From: Polynucleobacter kasalickyi
Lineage (GTDB): Bacteria; Pseudomonadota; Gammaproteobacteria; Burkholderiales; Burkholderiaceae
Length of the DNA stretch: 64,000 bases
Direction of reading: 5' to 3'
Assembly (NCBI RefSeq): GCF_900176405.1
Contig: NZ_FWXJ01000002.1
Location: 227,144 to 291,143 of the forward strand
Position 1 is the first letter of the stretch; every line of letters begins with the position of its first letter. A program made the translations under genes and the position numbers. This document shows, in pieces, positions 38,863 through 47,071 of this stretch. The notes under the pieces were generated by a model. The model saw only the letters and a list, made by a program, of their open reading frames with translations, was not told the origin of the DNA and searched no databases.

Positions 38863-39060
38863 TTAACTGATTCCTTTATGAAAGCGATTAAGCCTCAAGT
38901 CTCACAAAAAAATCCCGATGGTGGTGGCCTAGCTCGGTTCTCCTATCCTAACGGACTTTTGTCTTGGTGATATAGGTACAGATTGAATGGCAAAGAAAAG
39001 ATGCTTTTAATTGGAAGCTATCTTGAAATTAGTTTATAGGAGGCGAGAAACACTCACACC
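38863..39060 (+). pseudogene. Remnant of a P4-type tyrosine integrase, N-terminal part with in-frame stops
   Basis: Read in one frame, this stretch gives LTDSFMKAIKP, then PDGGGLARFSYPNG, then a stop in place of a tryptophan codon (TGA), YRYRLNGKEKMLLIGSYLE, another stop (TAG) and EAR. This is the N-terminal arm-binding domain of P4-like integrases (consensus LTD..IKA.KP, D.GGL.L.V.P.G.K.W.YRYR..GK.K...LG.YP..SL.EAR). The catalytic R-H-R-Y domain is absent. It lies 175 bases past the tRNA-Cys 3' end and points away from it, exactly where the integrase of a tRNA-Cys island should be. The two stops and missing C-terminus show it is dead. Confidence 0.85.
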
Positions 39061-39082
39061 AGCTAAGTGCTAACACTTAGCT
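39061..39082 (+). terminator. Perfect hairpin after the integrase remnant
   Basis: AGCTAAGTG - CTAA - CACTTAGCT is a perfect 9-base stem directly after the integrase remnant, followed on plus by ATTTTGC. The weak T-run makes it a possible terminator; it could also be a leftover of a deletion or insertion junction. Confidence 0.45.
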
Positions 39083-39143
39083 ATTTTGCAAACATCCTCA
39101 GACTAAGGCCTGATTTATAACTTACTCCTATTTCTGGGGATGA

Positions 39144-39947
39144 TTATTCCCAGTATAACCACTGCGCAATTGCTTTACCCATCACTAGCTCAATTTCTTC
39201 AGGGCTAATCCATTGGTATTCATTAACAAACAAATCAATTGACTCACGCCAAGTACATTTCAGTTTGGTAATATCGCTTCCCCAAAAGAAACGCTCTGGT
39301 CCAAAATAGCTATAAATTTGCTGAACGTAGTGCTCAATGCTTTTGTAAGGGTAAGGGTCATTAGCGTACGCTGGAACTGCAGTAGCCTTCATGGCGATAT
39401 TGGAAAAGGTAGCCAATTCTTTTAGGATGTCCATCTGTGCAAACGCTGAATCGCCGGTAGCATCTATAGGTACCCCTAGATGATCAACGATGAGCTTTAA
39501 CTCTGGATAACGCCTTGCAATCGAAGCAAAAACTTCGAGATGACTACTGGCGGCTATGGCAATCGGAATTGCGTTTTCCTGAGCTCCAGACCACAGCCAA
39601 TCTAATTCACTACCCATCATCCAAGTTTTATGTTTGGGGTCATTAAGAATATATCTCAGCCCCAACATACCTGGTTGTTGCTTCCAATGCTTCAAAATCG
39701 ATTTCGGATCTTCACTATCTAATGGGAAATTTCCTAAAATACCAAATCGTTGCGGGTATTTTCTTGCTGCCTCAATAGCAATTTGATTAGCATTAAGATC
39801 CCAAGCTGGGGGTTGAATGATGGCTGCATCTACCCCAGCGAATTGCATATCCTCTAATATTTCTGTAGATGAATATGGTTCTTGACGGTGGGCTCCACGA
39901 GGTTTACCACTTTCCCAAATATGCACATGCGCATCAATAATTTTCAT
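39144..39947 (-). CDS. Amidohydrolase-2 family metal-dependent hydrolase
   Basis: A 267-residue TIM-barrel protein of the amidohydrolase-2 (PF04909-type) family. It starts MKIIDAHVHIWE with the metal-binding HxH, has VDAAIIQPPAWD and LGLRYILND in the first half, a metal-ligand histidine in LIVDHLGVP near residue 158 and the conserved aspartate in FFWGSDITKL near residue 222. Relatives include 2-pyrone-4,6-dicarboxylate lactonase, resorcylate decarboxylases and sugar lactonases, so ring-opening or lactone hydrolysis in catabolism is plausible; the substrate is unknown. It is the last gene of the island operon, 3 bases after the MDR gene. Confidence 0.86.
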   Translation of the reverse strand: MKIIDAHVHIWESGKPRGAHRQEPYSSTEILEDMQFAGVDAAIIQPPAWDLNANQIAIEAARKYPQRFGILGNFPLDSEDPKSILKHWKQQPGMLGLRYILNDPKHKTWMMGSELDWLWSGAQENAIPIAIAASSHLEVFASIARRYPELKLIVDHLGVPIDATGDSAFAQMDILKELATFSNIAMKATAVPAYANDPYPYKSIEHYVQQIYSYFGPERFFWGSDITKLKCTWRESIDLFVNEYQWISPEEIELVMGKAIAQWLYWE

Positions 39948-39950
39948 ATA

Positions 39951-40928
39951 TTAGTGCTCCGGAATAAATACATGCATACCATTTGCCAATCCATCTTGAA
40001 CAGCTTTATAAACCCCAATAGCATTTTTAAGTGCATGGGTTTGTATATGTTGAGGTGGGTGCAGAAGGTGCTGATCAAAATCTTTCGCAAGCCCATTAAA
40101 AATGGCTGCACATTCACTCCCCGAATAGAGTAATGAATTTACGCCGATGATACTTGCCCCATTTCGATATAAATCTCTTACTGAAATGGTGACTTGTCCA
40201 TTCCCTGGCGCAACGATTACCGCAACTTGACCAAATTTACCTATTGCGGATATTGAACCAGGCAACCAATGGCCAGTGGTGTCAAAAATCACATCAGGCC
40301 CTTCTGGAAAGTATTTCCAAATTAGCCTTTTAAGTGCTTTCTCATCTGAAGCATTTGGTAAGAGATCTGCAAATATTTCTTGTTCTTTTATGGTCGCTAG
40401 ATGTTCTTCTGTACGTACCAAACCTAACACAGTAGCTTTATTTTTTTTGGCTAACTCTACAGCAGCATTACCAACCGCTCCATTTGCACCAATAATAACG
40501 ATTCGCGTACCGTCTTTTACATGACAGGATTGAATAGCTCCCCAAGCAGTGATATAAGGAGTCCCGCAATTAGCCGCCTCAACAAAAGACAAGGCTTGTG
40601 GCTTCATCGAAATCGCACTTTGATGAACTTTCATATACGCAGCATGACTGCCGTCTTGAATAAAACCATTTTCTTTGCCCGTTCCCCAAACTTCTTTACC
40701 AATGAGTTCGGCAGGACCCTGCTGAATAATCCCAGAATAATCACGCCCCGGAGTTCTTGGAATGGTTGTATATGGTAGTCGACCCATGACGTTAGATATA
40801 TCGTTTCTGTTCAACCTTCCTGCTTTAACTTCAATTAAAACTTCATCTTTACCTAAAGATGGGATAGGCATTTCAACAAGCTCTAAATTATTTAAATCTC
40901 CAGTTTGATTAAATCGTAATGCTTGCAT
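39951..40928 (-). CDS. Zinc-free MDR oxidoreductase (quinone-oxidoreductase-like)
   Basis: A 325-residue medium-chain dehydrogenase/reductase. The N-terminal GroES-like domain has the lead MQALRFNQTGDLNNLELVE and VLIEVKAGRLNRNDIS, then TPGRDYSGI near residue 58. The cofactor fold carries IIGANGAVGNAAVELAKK near residue 146. The zinc-binding cysteine clusters of alcohol dehydrogenases are missing, which points to a quinone-oxidoreductase or enoyl-reductase type using NADPH. Within the island operon it may reduce an unsaturated intermediate; that is inference. It lies 13 bases after the Bug receptor gene. Confidence 0.85.
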   Translation of the reverse strand: MQALRFNQTGDLNNLELVEMPIPSLGKDEVLIEVKAGRLNRNDISNVMGRLPYTTIPRTPGRDYSGIIQQGPAELIGKEVWGTGKENGFIQDGSHAAYMKVHQSAISMKPQALSFVEAANCGTPYITAWGAIQSCHVKDGTRIVIIGANGAVGNAAVELAKKNKATVLGLVRTEEHLATIKEQEIFADLLPNASDEKALKRLIWKYFPEGPDVIFDTTGHWLPGSISAIGKFGQVAVIVAPGNGQVTISVRDLYRNGASIIGVNSLLYSGSECAAIFNGLAKDFDQHLLHPPQHIQTHALKNAIGVYKAVQDGLANGMHVFIPEH

Positions 40929-40941
40929 GATTCTTCCTTAT

Positions 40942-41925
40942 TTATTCGATCTTAATACCAGCTTTTTTTACTAATTTTGACATCCGCTCTGTTTCTTCGC
41001 GAATAAACTGACTAAATTCCTGAGGTGAGTTTGATGCGGGCTCAGATCCTTGTGCATAAAACTGTTCTTTAATTTCTGGTGAGCTTATCACTTTGACAAT
41101 TGCAGCATTTAATTTATCAATAATGGCTTTAGGAGTTCCCGCAGGTGCGAGTAATCCATACCAATTTTTCATCTCGTAGCCTTCAATGCCAGCTTCTTTC
41201 ACGGTAGGTACTTCTGGCAAAATTGCTGAACGAACATTTCCGCCTACTGCAAGAGCTCTTAACCTACCCGATCGAATCAATGCAATCGGCCCTTGCATCG
41301 GTGTAAAAACCCATTGTGACTCACCAGATAATAAAGACATGACTGAAGGTCCAGCCCCTTTATAAGGAATATGTACCGCGGATACATTTCCCATGGAGGT
41401 CAGCATTTCTCCTGCTAAATGGCTGGTTGATCCAATTCCTGCTGAGGCCATATTCAAACTATTAGGATTAGCTTTTATGCTCGCAACCAAATCTTTGACG
41501 TTCATAAACGGTGATGTAGCTGCAACCGCTAATACGTTTTGACCAACTGCAAAAATAGAAATCGGAGCTAAATCTTTTTGTGCGTCATAACTCAATTTGC
41601 TATACACATGCGGGGCAATGGTAATCCAAGAGGTTGCGCCAATTAATAAGGTATATCCATCTGGTGCAGATTTAGCAACATAATCTGCGCCAATAATGCC
41701 ACCTGCACCTAATTTGTTTTCTAAAATAAGCGCTTGCCCCAGTTGCTCGGTTAATTTAGGAGCAATGAGACGAATTAAGGTATCTGTTGCTGACCCCGAA
41801 CTTTGAGGAATAATAATCCGGATTGGTTTCGTGGGGTAATTGGTCTCAACATTTTGCGCTTGAGCAAAAGAAGCTAGTAATAGGAGAAAAAAACCAATTA
41901 ATCTTTCTATGAATTTGGCGCTCAT
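40942..41925 (-). CDS. Bug (TctC-family) periplasmic solute receptor, island copy
   Basis: A 327-residue receptor with a signal peptide (hydrophobic FFLLLLASFAQA, cleavage near residue 23). YPTKPIRIIIPQSSGSATDTLIRLIAPKL is the ligand-loop region, and LILENKLGAGGIIGADYVAKSAPDGYTLLIG is the family signature; MASAGIGSTSHLAGEML and VHIPYKGAGPS follow. Where most homologues have PF.PGG in the first loop, this one has PQSSGSATD. Bug proteins bind carboxylates or aromatic acids. No TctA/TctB membrane subunits are nearby, so it is an orphan receptor. It is encoded between the crotonase fragment and the MDR gene. Confidence 0.93.
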   Translation of the reverse strand: MSAKFIERLIGFFLLLLASFAQAQNVETNYPTKPIRIIIPQSSGSATDTLIRLIAPKLTEQLGQALILENKLGAGGIIGADYVAKSAPDGYTLLIGATSWITIAPHVYSKLSYDAQKDLAPISIFAVGQNVLAVAATSPFMNVKDLVASIKANPNSLNMASAGIGSTSHLAGEMLTSMGNVSAVHIPYKGAGPSVMSLLSGESQWVFTPMQGPIALIRSGRLRALAVGGNVRSAILPEVPTVKEAGIEGYEMKNWYGLLAPAGTPKAIIDKLNAAIVKVISSPEIKEQFYAQGSEPASNSPQEFSQFIREETERMSKLVKKAGIKIE

Positions 41926-41933
41926 CTATATTC

Positions 41934-42311
41934 TTACTTTCTGAAATTAGGCTTACGTTCTTCTAAAAAAGATTCTACACCCTCTTTTGATTCCTCAGTT
42001 TCATAAAACAACTTGATAACTTGCATCCCAAGTGAGCCAATGCCTTTAATGAAATCTGAAGCCGCATGAAAAGATCCCCTGGCAATACTGATTACTGAAG
42101 GGCTAATGGCAAAGATTTCTTGATACCACCTCTCTAGTTCAGCTTGGGGAACAACCGCATTTACAAGCCCCCATTCCAAGCCTTCCTGTGTTCTATATTT
42201 CCAACTGACCTCGGCTTCGTAGTTTTTTGTCTTCAACACGACGCTTGAGTTTGAGGCGGTGAAGCTCCAACAGTCTTCCATTAATTGTCTTGAAATAAAC
42301 AGTGAGCGCAT
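41934..42311 (-). pseudogene. 5'-truncated enoyl-CoA hydratase/isomerase (crotonase) gene
   Basis: The open frame has 125 codons, but only about the last 88 resemble a protein family: [17 protein letters not shown] followed by a WYQEIFAISPSVISIARGSF region and the ending FLEERKPNFRK match the C-terminal third of crotonases near the MenB/BadI group. The N-terminal two-thirds with the oxyanion-hole and substrate loops is missing, and the first 37 codons look unrelated. The gene is therefore probably a remnant cut by the deletion that formed the right side of the island. It ends 8 bases before the Bug receptor start, so it used to be the upstream member of the operon. Confidence 0.78.
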
Positions 42312-42942
42312 CAGTTCCTGCTAGTTCAGTTGTAAAAATTCGAACGACAGGACCTGGTTCTATTCTGGTAATTGCGGTATTCTTTTTTCATTTCTTCAAA
42401 TCTCAACAACATACAGGATCTTTGGATATGTAAATCAATAAGGTGGTCAGGCTTTGTGCTATTCAACCCCATTTTTCATTATTAAGATTAGAAATATGTA
42501 AAAATAGCTAAAAATTATTTATGTCATTAAATAATCTTAGATTAATGTAATGTCATAAATTAAACAATAGTAATTAAACTACTGCCAATTTAGTATCATT
42601 AAGTTTCGCATTTTGACCTAATAGGGGGAATCTCAGTTTATGAGTTTGAGTTGCAGGGGGGGCACAATTCCCAAAAACCAAAAAGGCTTTCAAGTTTTTT
42701 AAGCAAAGGTGTCCAAACTTCATGAGTAGAATAGGATATTGGAGGTGATTTTAGTTGGGGAATTAAAAGTATTTACTTCAATCAATTGCTTACCTATCTA
42801 ATATGATTCCCTCTTGCGCCTGCAGTAATCTTTCCTTTTAGTATTCTTAAAACACATTGAATTGGTTCAATATATTTTCATTTGTCCATCGTTGATCAGT
42901 CAGTAATCGTCATTTAATCATCAAGTTTTCACTCACCGGACT
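42312..42942. other. 631-base non-coding stretch at the right end of the island
   Basis: No complete gene is seen. The first part, on the minus strand, contains a stop-bounded frame without a start codon (stop at 42,193, open to about 42,380) that ends in a basic K/R/L-rich tail; I do not recognise it. From about 42,440 to 42,600 the sequence is very AT-rich. A G-run (GGGGGGG) lies near 42,656. The attachment-like repeat is at 42,805-42,824. A possible recQ promoter, TTGATC-17-TAATCA, lies at 42,892-42,920. Confidence 0.55.
42805..42824 (+). repeat. Attachment repeat, distal copy (attR-like)
   Basis: GATTCCCTCTTGCGCCT followed by GCA repeats the last 20 bases of tRNA-Cys with two mismatches, in the same orientation. 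It lies 118 bases before recQ and marks the likely right border of the island. Chance occurrence of such a match to the neighbouring tRNA end is unlikely but was not calculated. Confidence 0.7.
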
Positions 42943-44790
42943 ATGGATAAGATTCATCAAGTATTGCTAAATGTTTTTGGCTTTGAACACTTCAGAGGAG
43001 CTCAGGAAACGATAGTCCAACACATTGTGCAGGGTGGTGACGCCCTAGTTTTGATGCCAACTGGTGCTGGAAAATCAATTTGTTATCAACTACCATCCCT
43101 TATTCGGAATGGTGTTGGTGTCGTTGTATCTCCTTTAATCGCTCTCATGCAAGATCAAGTGGATGCATTAAAGCAGTTAGGTGTTCGGGCTGCGTTTTTA
43201 AACTCTAGCTTAGATTTCGAAACTTCTCAAAAAGTTACGAAACAGTTATTGGCTGGAGATTTAGATTTAATTTACGTAGCACCTGAGCGACTGTTAAGTT
43301 CAAGTTTCTTATTACTTTTAGAGCGTTTGAATCTGGACTCAAAAATTGCCTTATTTGCGATTGATGAGGCTCATTGTGTGTCGCAATGGGGCCACGATTT
43401 TCGTCCTGAATATCGCCAATTAACTGTTTTACAGGAACGTTTTCCCCATATTCCAAGAGTAGCTTTGACCGCGACCGCAGATGCTCCAACGCGTGCGGAA
43501 ATTATTGAACGATTATCTTTAGAGTCCGCGAAACAATTTGTCTCAAGCTTTGATCGTCCCAATATTCGCTATCGGGTTTTACAAAAAGATCATATTAAGC
43601 AACAGTTAGAAGCATTTTTAGATGCGGAGCATACCAATGACTCTGGGATTGTCTACTGTTTATCTCGGCGTAGTGTAGATGAAACTGCGCAATGGTTAAA
43701 AGATCGTGGTTGGGATGCAATGCCTTACCATGCAGGTTTAAGTACGCAAGTACGTGACTTCAATCAAAGACGCTTCTTACGGGAAGAGGGTGTGATTATG
43801 GTTGCGACGGTTGCTTTTGGCATGGGGATTGATAAGCCGAATGTTCGATTTGTGGCTCATCTCGACTTGCCTAAAAGTATGGAAGGCTATTATCAAGAAA
43901 CAGGTAGAGCGGGTCGTGATGGGTTGCCAGCTAACGCATGGATGGCCTATGGCTTTGGCGATGTCGTGAGTCTTCGACAAATGGTCGACTCTGGGGATGC
44001 CTCCGAAGATCGGAAGCGGGTAGAACGTCAAAAGCTAAATGCCTTATTAGGTTACTGTGAGTCGATTACTTGCCGTCATCAAAGTATCTTGCGCTATTTT
44101 GGGGAAGATCACCCTGGATCTTGTGGGCATTGTGATAATTGTTTAGAGCCTGTTTCCACATGGCTCGCTACTGCTGAAGTACAAAAAGCCTTATCTTGTG
44201 TGTATCGAACAGGGCAGCGCTTTGGAGTGACCCATCTGATTGATGTCTTACTAGGCAAAGAAACTGTCAAAGTGAAAGAGTTTGGGCATGATACAGTCAG
44301 TACCTTTGGCATTGGTAAGGAGCTCTCTCAATCTGAGTGGAATAGTGTTTATCGTCAATTAGTCGCCGGTGGATTTTTGAATGCGGATATTGCGTTATAC
44401 GGTGGTTTAAAACTAGTTGATGAATTGGCGTTGCCAGTTTTAAGAGGTCAGCAAGAAATGTGGTTACGGAAAGATGCTGGTAAAACGAAGAGTCAAATTT
44501 CTAAAGTTAGTAATTTAAAGAAGGCGCAACATGTGGTTACTAACTCTGCTGAGGAGCAGCTCTTTATTGCTTTAAAAGCACAACGCACGGAGTTGGCTCA
44601 CGAACAGGGGGTGCCTCCCTATGTTATTTTTCATGATAGTACTCTTCTAGAAATGATGAAATTAACACCAACAAACTTAGAGCAGTTCAAACGTTTAAAT
44701 GGTGTTGGTCAGGCTAAATTAGAAAAATACGGCCGTCAATTTATCGAAGTGATTCAATCTTTTCAAGATCAACTGGATCCTGAAAACTAA
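42943..44790 (+). CDS. recQ: ATP-dependent DNA helicase RecQ
   Basis: A 615-residue superfamily 2 helicase. Walker A is in [14 protein letters not shown] near residue 39, motif II and the aromatic-rich loop in [18 protein letters not shown] near 145, and motif VI in [10 protein letters not shown] near 322. The zinc cluster has four cysteines (CESITCRHQ and SCGHCDNC) near 372-402, then a winged-helix RQC domain and an HRDC domain at the C-terminus (about 535-610). It unwinds DNA 3' to 5' in recombinational repair. It is the first core gene to the right of the island. Confidence 0.97.
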   Translation: MDKIHQVLLNVFGFEHFRGAQETIVQHIVQGGDALVLMPTGAGKSICYQLPSLIRNGVGVVVSPLIALMQDQVDALKQLGVRAAFLNSSLDFETSQKVTKQLLAGDLDLIYVAPERLLSSSFLLLLERLNLDSKIALFAIDEAHCVSQWGHDFRPEYRQLTVLQERFPHIPRVALTATADAPTRAEIIERLSLESAKQFVSSFDRPNIRYRVLQKDHIKQQLEAFLDAEHTNDSGIVYCLSRRSVDETAQWLKDRGWDAMPYHAGLSTQVRDFNQRRFLREEGVIMVATVAFGMGIDKPNVRFVAHLDLPKSMEGYYQETGRAGRDGLPANAWMAYGFGDVVSLRQMVDSGDASEDRKRVERQKLNALLGYCESITCRHQSILRYFGEDHPGSCGHCDNCLEPVSTWLATAEVQKALSCVYRTGQRFGVTHLIDVLLGKETVKVKEFGHDTVSTFGIGKELSQSEWNSVYRQLVAGGFLNADIALYGGLKLVDELALPVLRGQQEMWLRKDAGKTKSQISKVSNLKKAQHVVTNSAEEQLFIALKAQRTELAHEQGVPPYVIFHDSTLLEMMKLTPTNLEQFKRLNGVGQAKLEKYGRQFIEVIQSFQDQLDPEN

Positions 44791-44922
44791 CTAAAAATGG
44801 TTCTCTTCTCAGAAAAGCCAGTTCATTGCGCTTAAATCTTAATAATCAAGCCAGAATTTTCATAAGTTATTGAAATTTATTTAAAATAAATGTGGTTATT
44901 CGCATTAAATGAGTGAAATTGG

Positions 44923-44951
44923 TTGACAGAGATAGCGGTGTAGAAAATAAT
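44923..44951 (+). promoter_or_regulatory. Sigma-70-type promoter for the EAL phosphodiesterase gene
   Basis: A perfect -35 box TTGACA is followed after exactly 17 bases by AATAAT. It lies 260 bases after recQ's end region and gives a leader of about 90 bases to the TTG start at 45,051. It is the clearest promoter in the window. Confidence 0.65.
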
Positions 44952-45050
44952 GTATTGTCGAATAAATTACCATAACATTCAAACCTTTATCAACAATACT
45001 TGTAGTTATATCTCTGAAATTAGCATGAGTTTCATTCTTGGCCCAGACAA

Positions 45051-46991
45051 TTGAAAAAATTTAGTAAAGATACAGAAGAGAAGTTAATTAAAGAAGCGGA
45101 AAGCCTATCAGGCCTCCTTCGTAATCTTCATCAAGGTCAGTTTCAGATCAGAGAACAAACGCTTCGCGTTTTAAATATTTTCTTTGTCATTGCATTTGTG
45201 GTCATTTGTATTTTGTCGCATACCTTTTCCCTGGATATTCACAATACCATCCTACTCTCTGGAGGCTTAACGCTCACCCTGCTGGTCTTGTTTGCATTAT
45301 TTAAGATTCAAAAGTTGCAGTTTAATCAAGGTGCCGGATTCATCATTGTTTTGAGTTGTCTCTTCTTTTATGTATTGGCCATTGTTGCCAAAGGCTCTGA
45401 TCCATTGTTTTACCTCCCATCATTACTAGTATTAATTTCTATCATGATTAATCCTAGATGGTCCTTGATCTTTAATTTAGGTTTAATTGGCTTAGCCACT
45501 TACACTTTATTTGTTTCCTCGATTGATGAGAAACAATCAGCTCGAATGTTAATTGACTTCGTGACTGTCCTTCTGATCATGCAAGTAGTGATGCGTGAAA
45601 GAGGATTTCTGGGCGAAAAAACTGCCATGATCTTGGATAGTTTGAGTGAGTTATCTTCCAGGTTGTCGGTAAATTTGGTAGAAATCACTAAGGAGCGGAA
45701 TGATGCTTTGTTAAGAGATTTTCAAACCGGACTTTTAACACCTAATTCGATGAGAAAAGAGTTAGGGCTTTATATGGAAAAAAACCCCAGTGAAGATTTG
45801 GTTCTTTGCAGCTTAAGAATATTGCAGCTGGACGAGTTTTTAATTATTAATAACAGTAAATTTGATGACTATATTTTAGATAATTTAGTCAAAAAAATAG
45901 GGAATCTGTTTAGACCAGAATTAACGGCGAGAACATCAAAGGGTGAGTTTGTTGGAGTGTTGAATAACATAACTGGTGAGCAGTTTACCGAAGCCAGTAT
46001 TCAAAAAATATTTACTAATTTTCAGGCGAGTTTTGATATTAAAAATGAGTCTTTACTTTCTATTCAACGGGTAGGAATTGCATTTTGGCCGGACGATGGA
46101 AATAATGTTGATGAGTTAATCAGTAACTCTAATATGGCTTTATTAAAAGCCATTGAACTAGATACGATAAATCCAGTTTATTTCCATCATCAAATGTCCA
46201 CGGATCTACAAAAGACCGTCAAACTCGCTAGTGAAATAGAAGAAGCAATTCTTGACAATCAATTTGAATTATTTTTTCAACCAATTGTTTTTAGAAACCC
46301 ACATCAATTTTCAAAAGTTGAAGCTCTTTTGCGGTGGAATCATCCTCAATTAGGGTTGTTAGGTCCCAATTTGTTTATTCCCTTGGCAACTAATAATGGC
46401 AGTATTATCAAGCTGACAAACTGGGTCTTTGAGCAATCTATTGAAAAACTAAAAATTTTACAGAGCGAAAACTCAGCGGAATTCCGAGTCAGTATTAACT
46501 TCCCACCTGAGTGCTTAAACTATTGTGTCTCTAATCCAGAATACATCCATTACTTCAAGAGTTTTGGTAACGACATCCAAGGGATTGTTTTAGAAATTAC
46601 TGAAGGCGCCCTGTTGTACGTTACTCCTGAAATCTTGAAAGTGATTCATGAACTGAAAGAGATTGGCTTTCAACTAGCTCTGGATGATTTTGGGATTGGT
46701 TATTCTTCATTGTCACAATTGAATCAGTTACCCTTTGATTATTTAAAAATTGATAAATCCCTGATTGATAATATTGAATCTAGTTCTAAATCTTTATTAA
46801 TTTGTAAGTTTATTACGCAACTTGCCCATGAATTTGATTGCGAGGTCATTTCAGAAGGTGTTGAAACCACCCAACAATTATCTTTACTAGATGATGTAGG
46901 GATGGATTTTATACAGGGATATGTTTATTCAAGACCAATTCAGTTTGATGCCTTAAGAAATTTTGTAATTGATCCAAAATTGATTAAATAA
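45051..46991 (+). CDS. Membrane cyclic-di-GMP phosphodiesterase: degenerate GGDEF plus EAL domain
   Basis: A 646-residue protein with about five transmembrane helices (residues 40-180), a short coiled linker, a GGDEF-fold domain and an EAL domain. The GGDEF site reads SKGEF (about residue 296), so diguanylate cyclase activity is unlikely. The EAL domain looks complete: VEALLRWNHPQ, SINFPPECL, LEITEGALL, LALDDFGIGYSSL, YLKIDKSLI and ISEGVETTQQL..IQGYVYSRP. It should hydrolyse c-di-GMP to pGpG, with the degenerate domain possibly sensing GTP. The start is TTG with a weak Shine-Dalgarno; no ATG precedes the transmembrane part, and a TTGACA promoter lies upstream. Confidence 0.88.
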   Translation: MKKFSKDTEEKLIKEAESLSGLLRNLHQGQFQIREQTLRVLNIFFVIAFVVICILSHTFSLDIHNTILLSGGLTLTLLVLFALFKIQKLQFNQGAGFIIVLSCLFFYVLAIVAKGSDPLFYLPSLLVLISIMINPRWSLIFNLGLIGLATYTLFVSSIDEKQSARMLIDFVTVLLIMQVVMRERGFLGEKTAMILDSLSELSSRLSVNLVEITKERNDALLRDFQTGLLTPNSMRKELGLYMEKNPSEDLVLCSLRILQLDEFLIINNSKFDDYILDNLVKKIGNLFRPELTARTSKGEFVGVLNNITGEQFTEASIQKIFTNFQASFDIKNESLLSIQRVGIAFWPDDGNNVDELISNSNMALLKAIELDTINPVYFHHQMSTDLQKTVKLASEIEEAILDNQFELFFQPIVFRNPHQFSKVEALLRWNHPQLGLLGPNLFIPLATNNGSIIKLTNWVFEQSIEKLKILQSENSAEFRVSINFPPECLNYCVSNPEYIHYFKSFGNDIQGIVLEITEGALLYVTPEILKVIHELKEIGFQLALDDFGIGYSSLSQLNQLPFDYLKIDKSLIDNIESSSKSLLICKFITQLAHEFDCEVISEGVETTQQLSLLDDVGMDFIQGYVYSRPIQFDALRNFVIDPKLIK

Positions 46992-47071
46992 CTCGAATTC
47001 CTCACTATTCAAGTTCACCGCTGAATGATGATGGATAATATTAATTATTTACATTTCCATTAGCATAAGTT

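Larger units (their letters stand above)
38669..42824 (+). mobile_element. Small degraded genomic island integrated at tRNA-Cys
   Basis: The element spans the 4.1 kb between the 3' end of tRNA-Cys and an imperfect copy of that end upstream of recQ. It has the classical layout of a tRNA-targeted island: tRNA, then an integrase pointing away from it (here only an N-terminal fragment with stop codons), then cargo, then the distal repeat. Cargo is one minus-strand operon with a truncated crotonase, a Bug receptor, an MDR oxidoreductase and an amidohydrolase, plus about 500 bases of AT-rich sequence without genes. No transposase, plasmid replication or conjugation gene is present. The element is probably immobile now. 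The repeat match is short (18 of 20), so the exact right boundary is an inference. Confidence 0.75.

Noticed and set aside
42640..42760. G-rich and GGTGTCC-containing stretch as an insertion-sequence end
   Set aside because: No terminal inverted repeat, target duplication or transposase remnant could be found around it.
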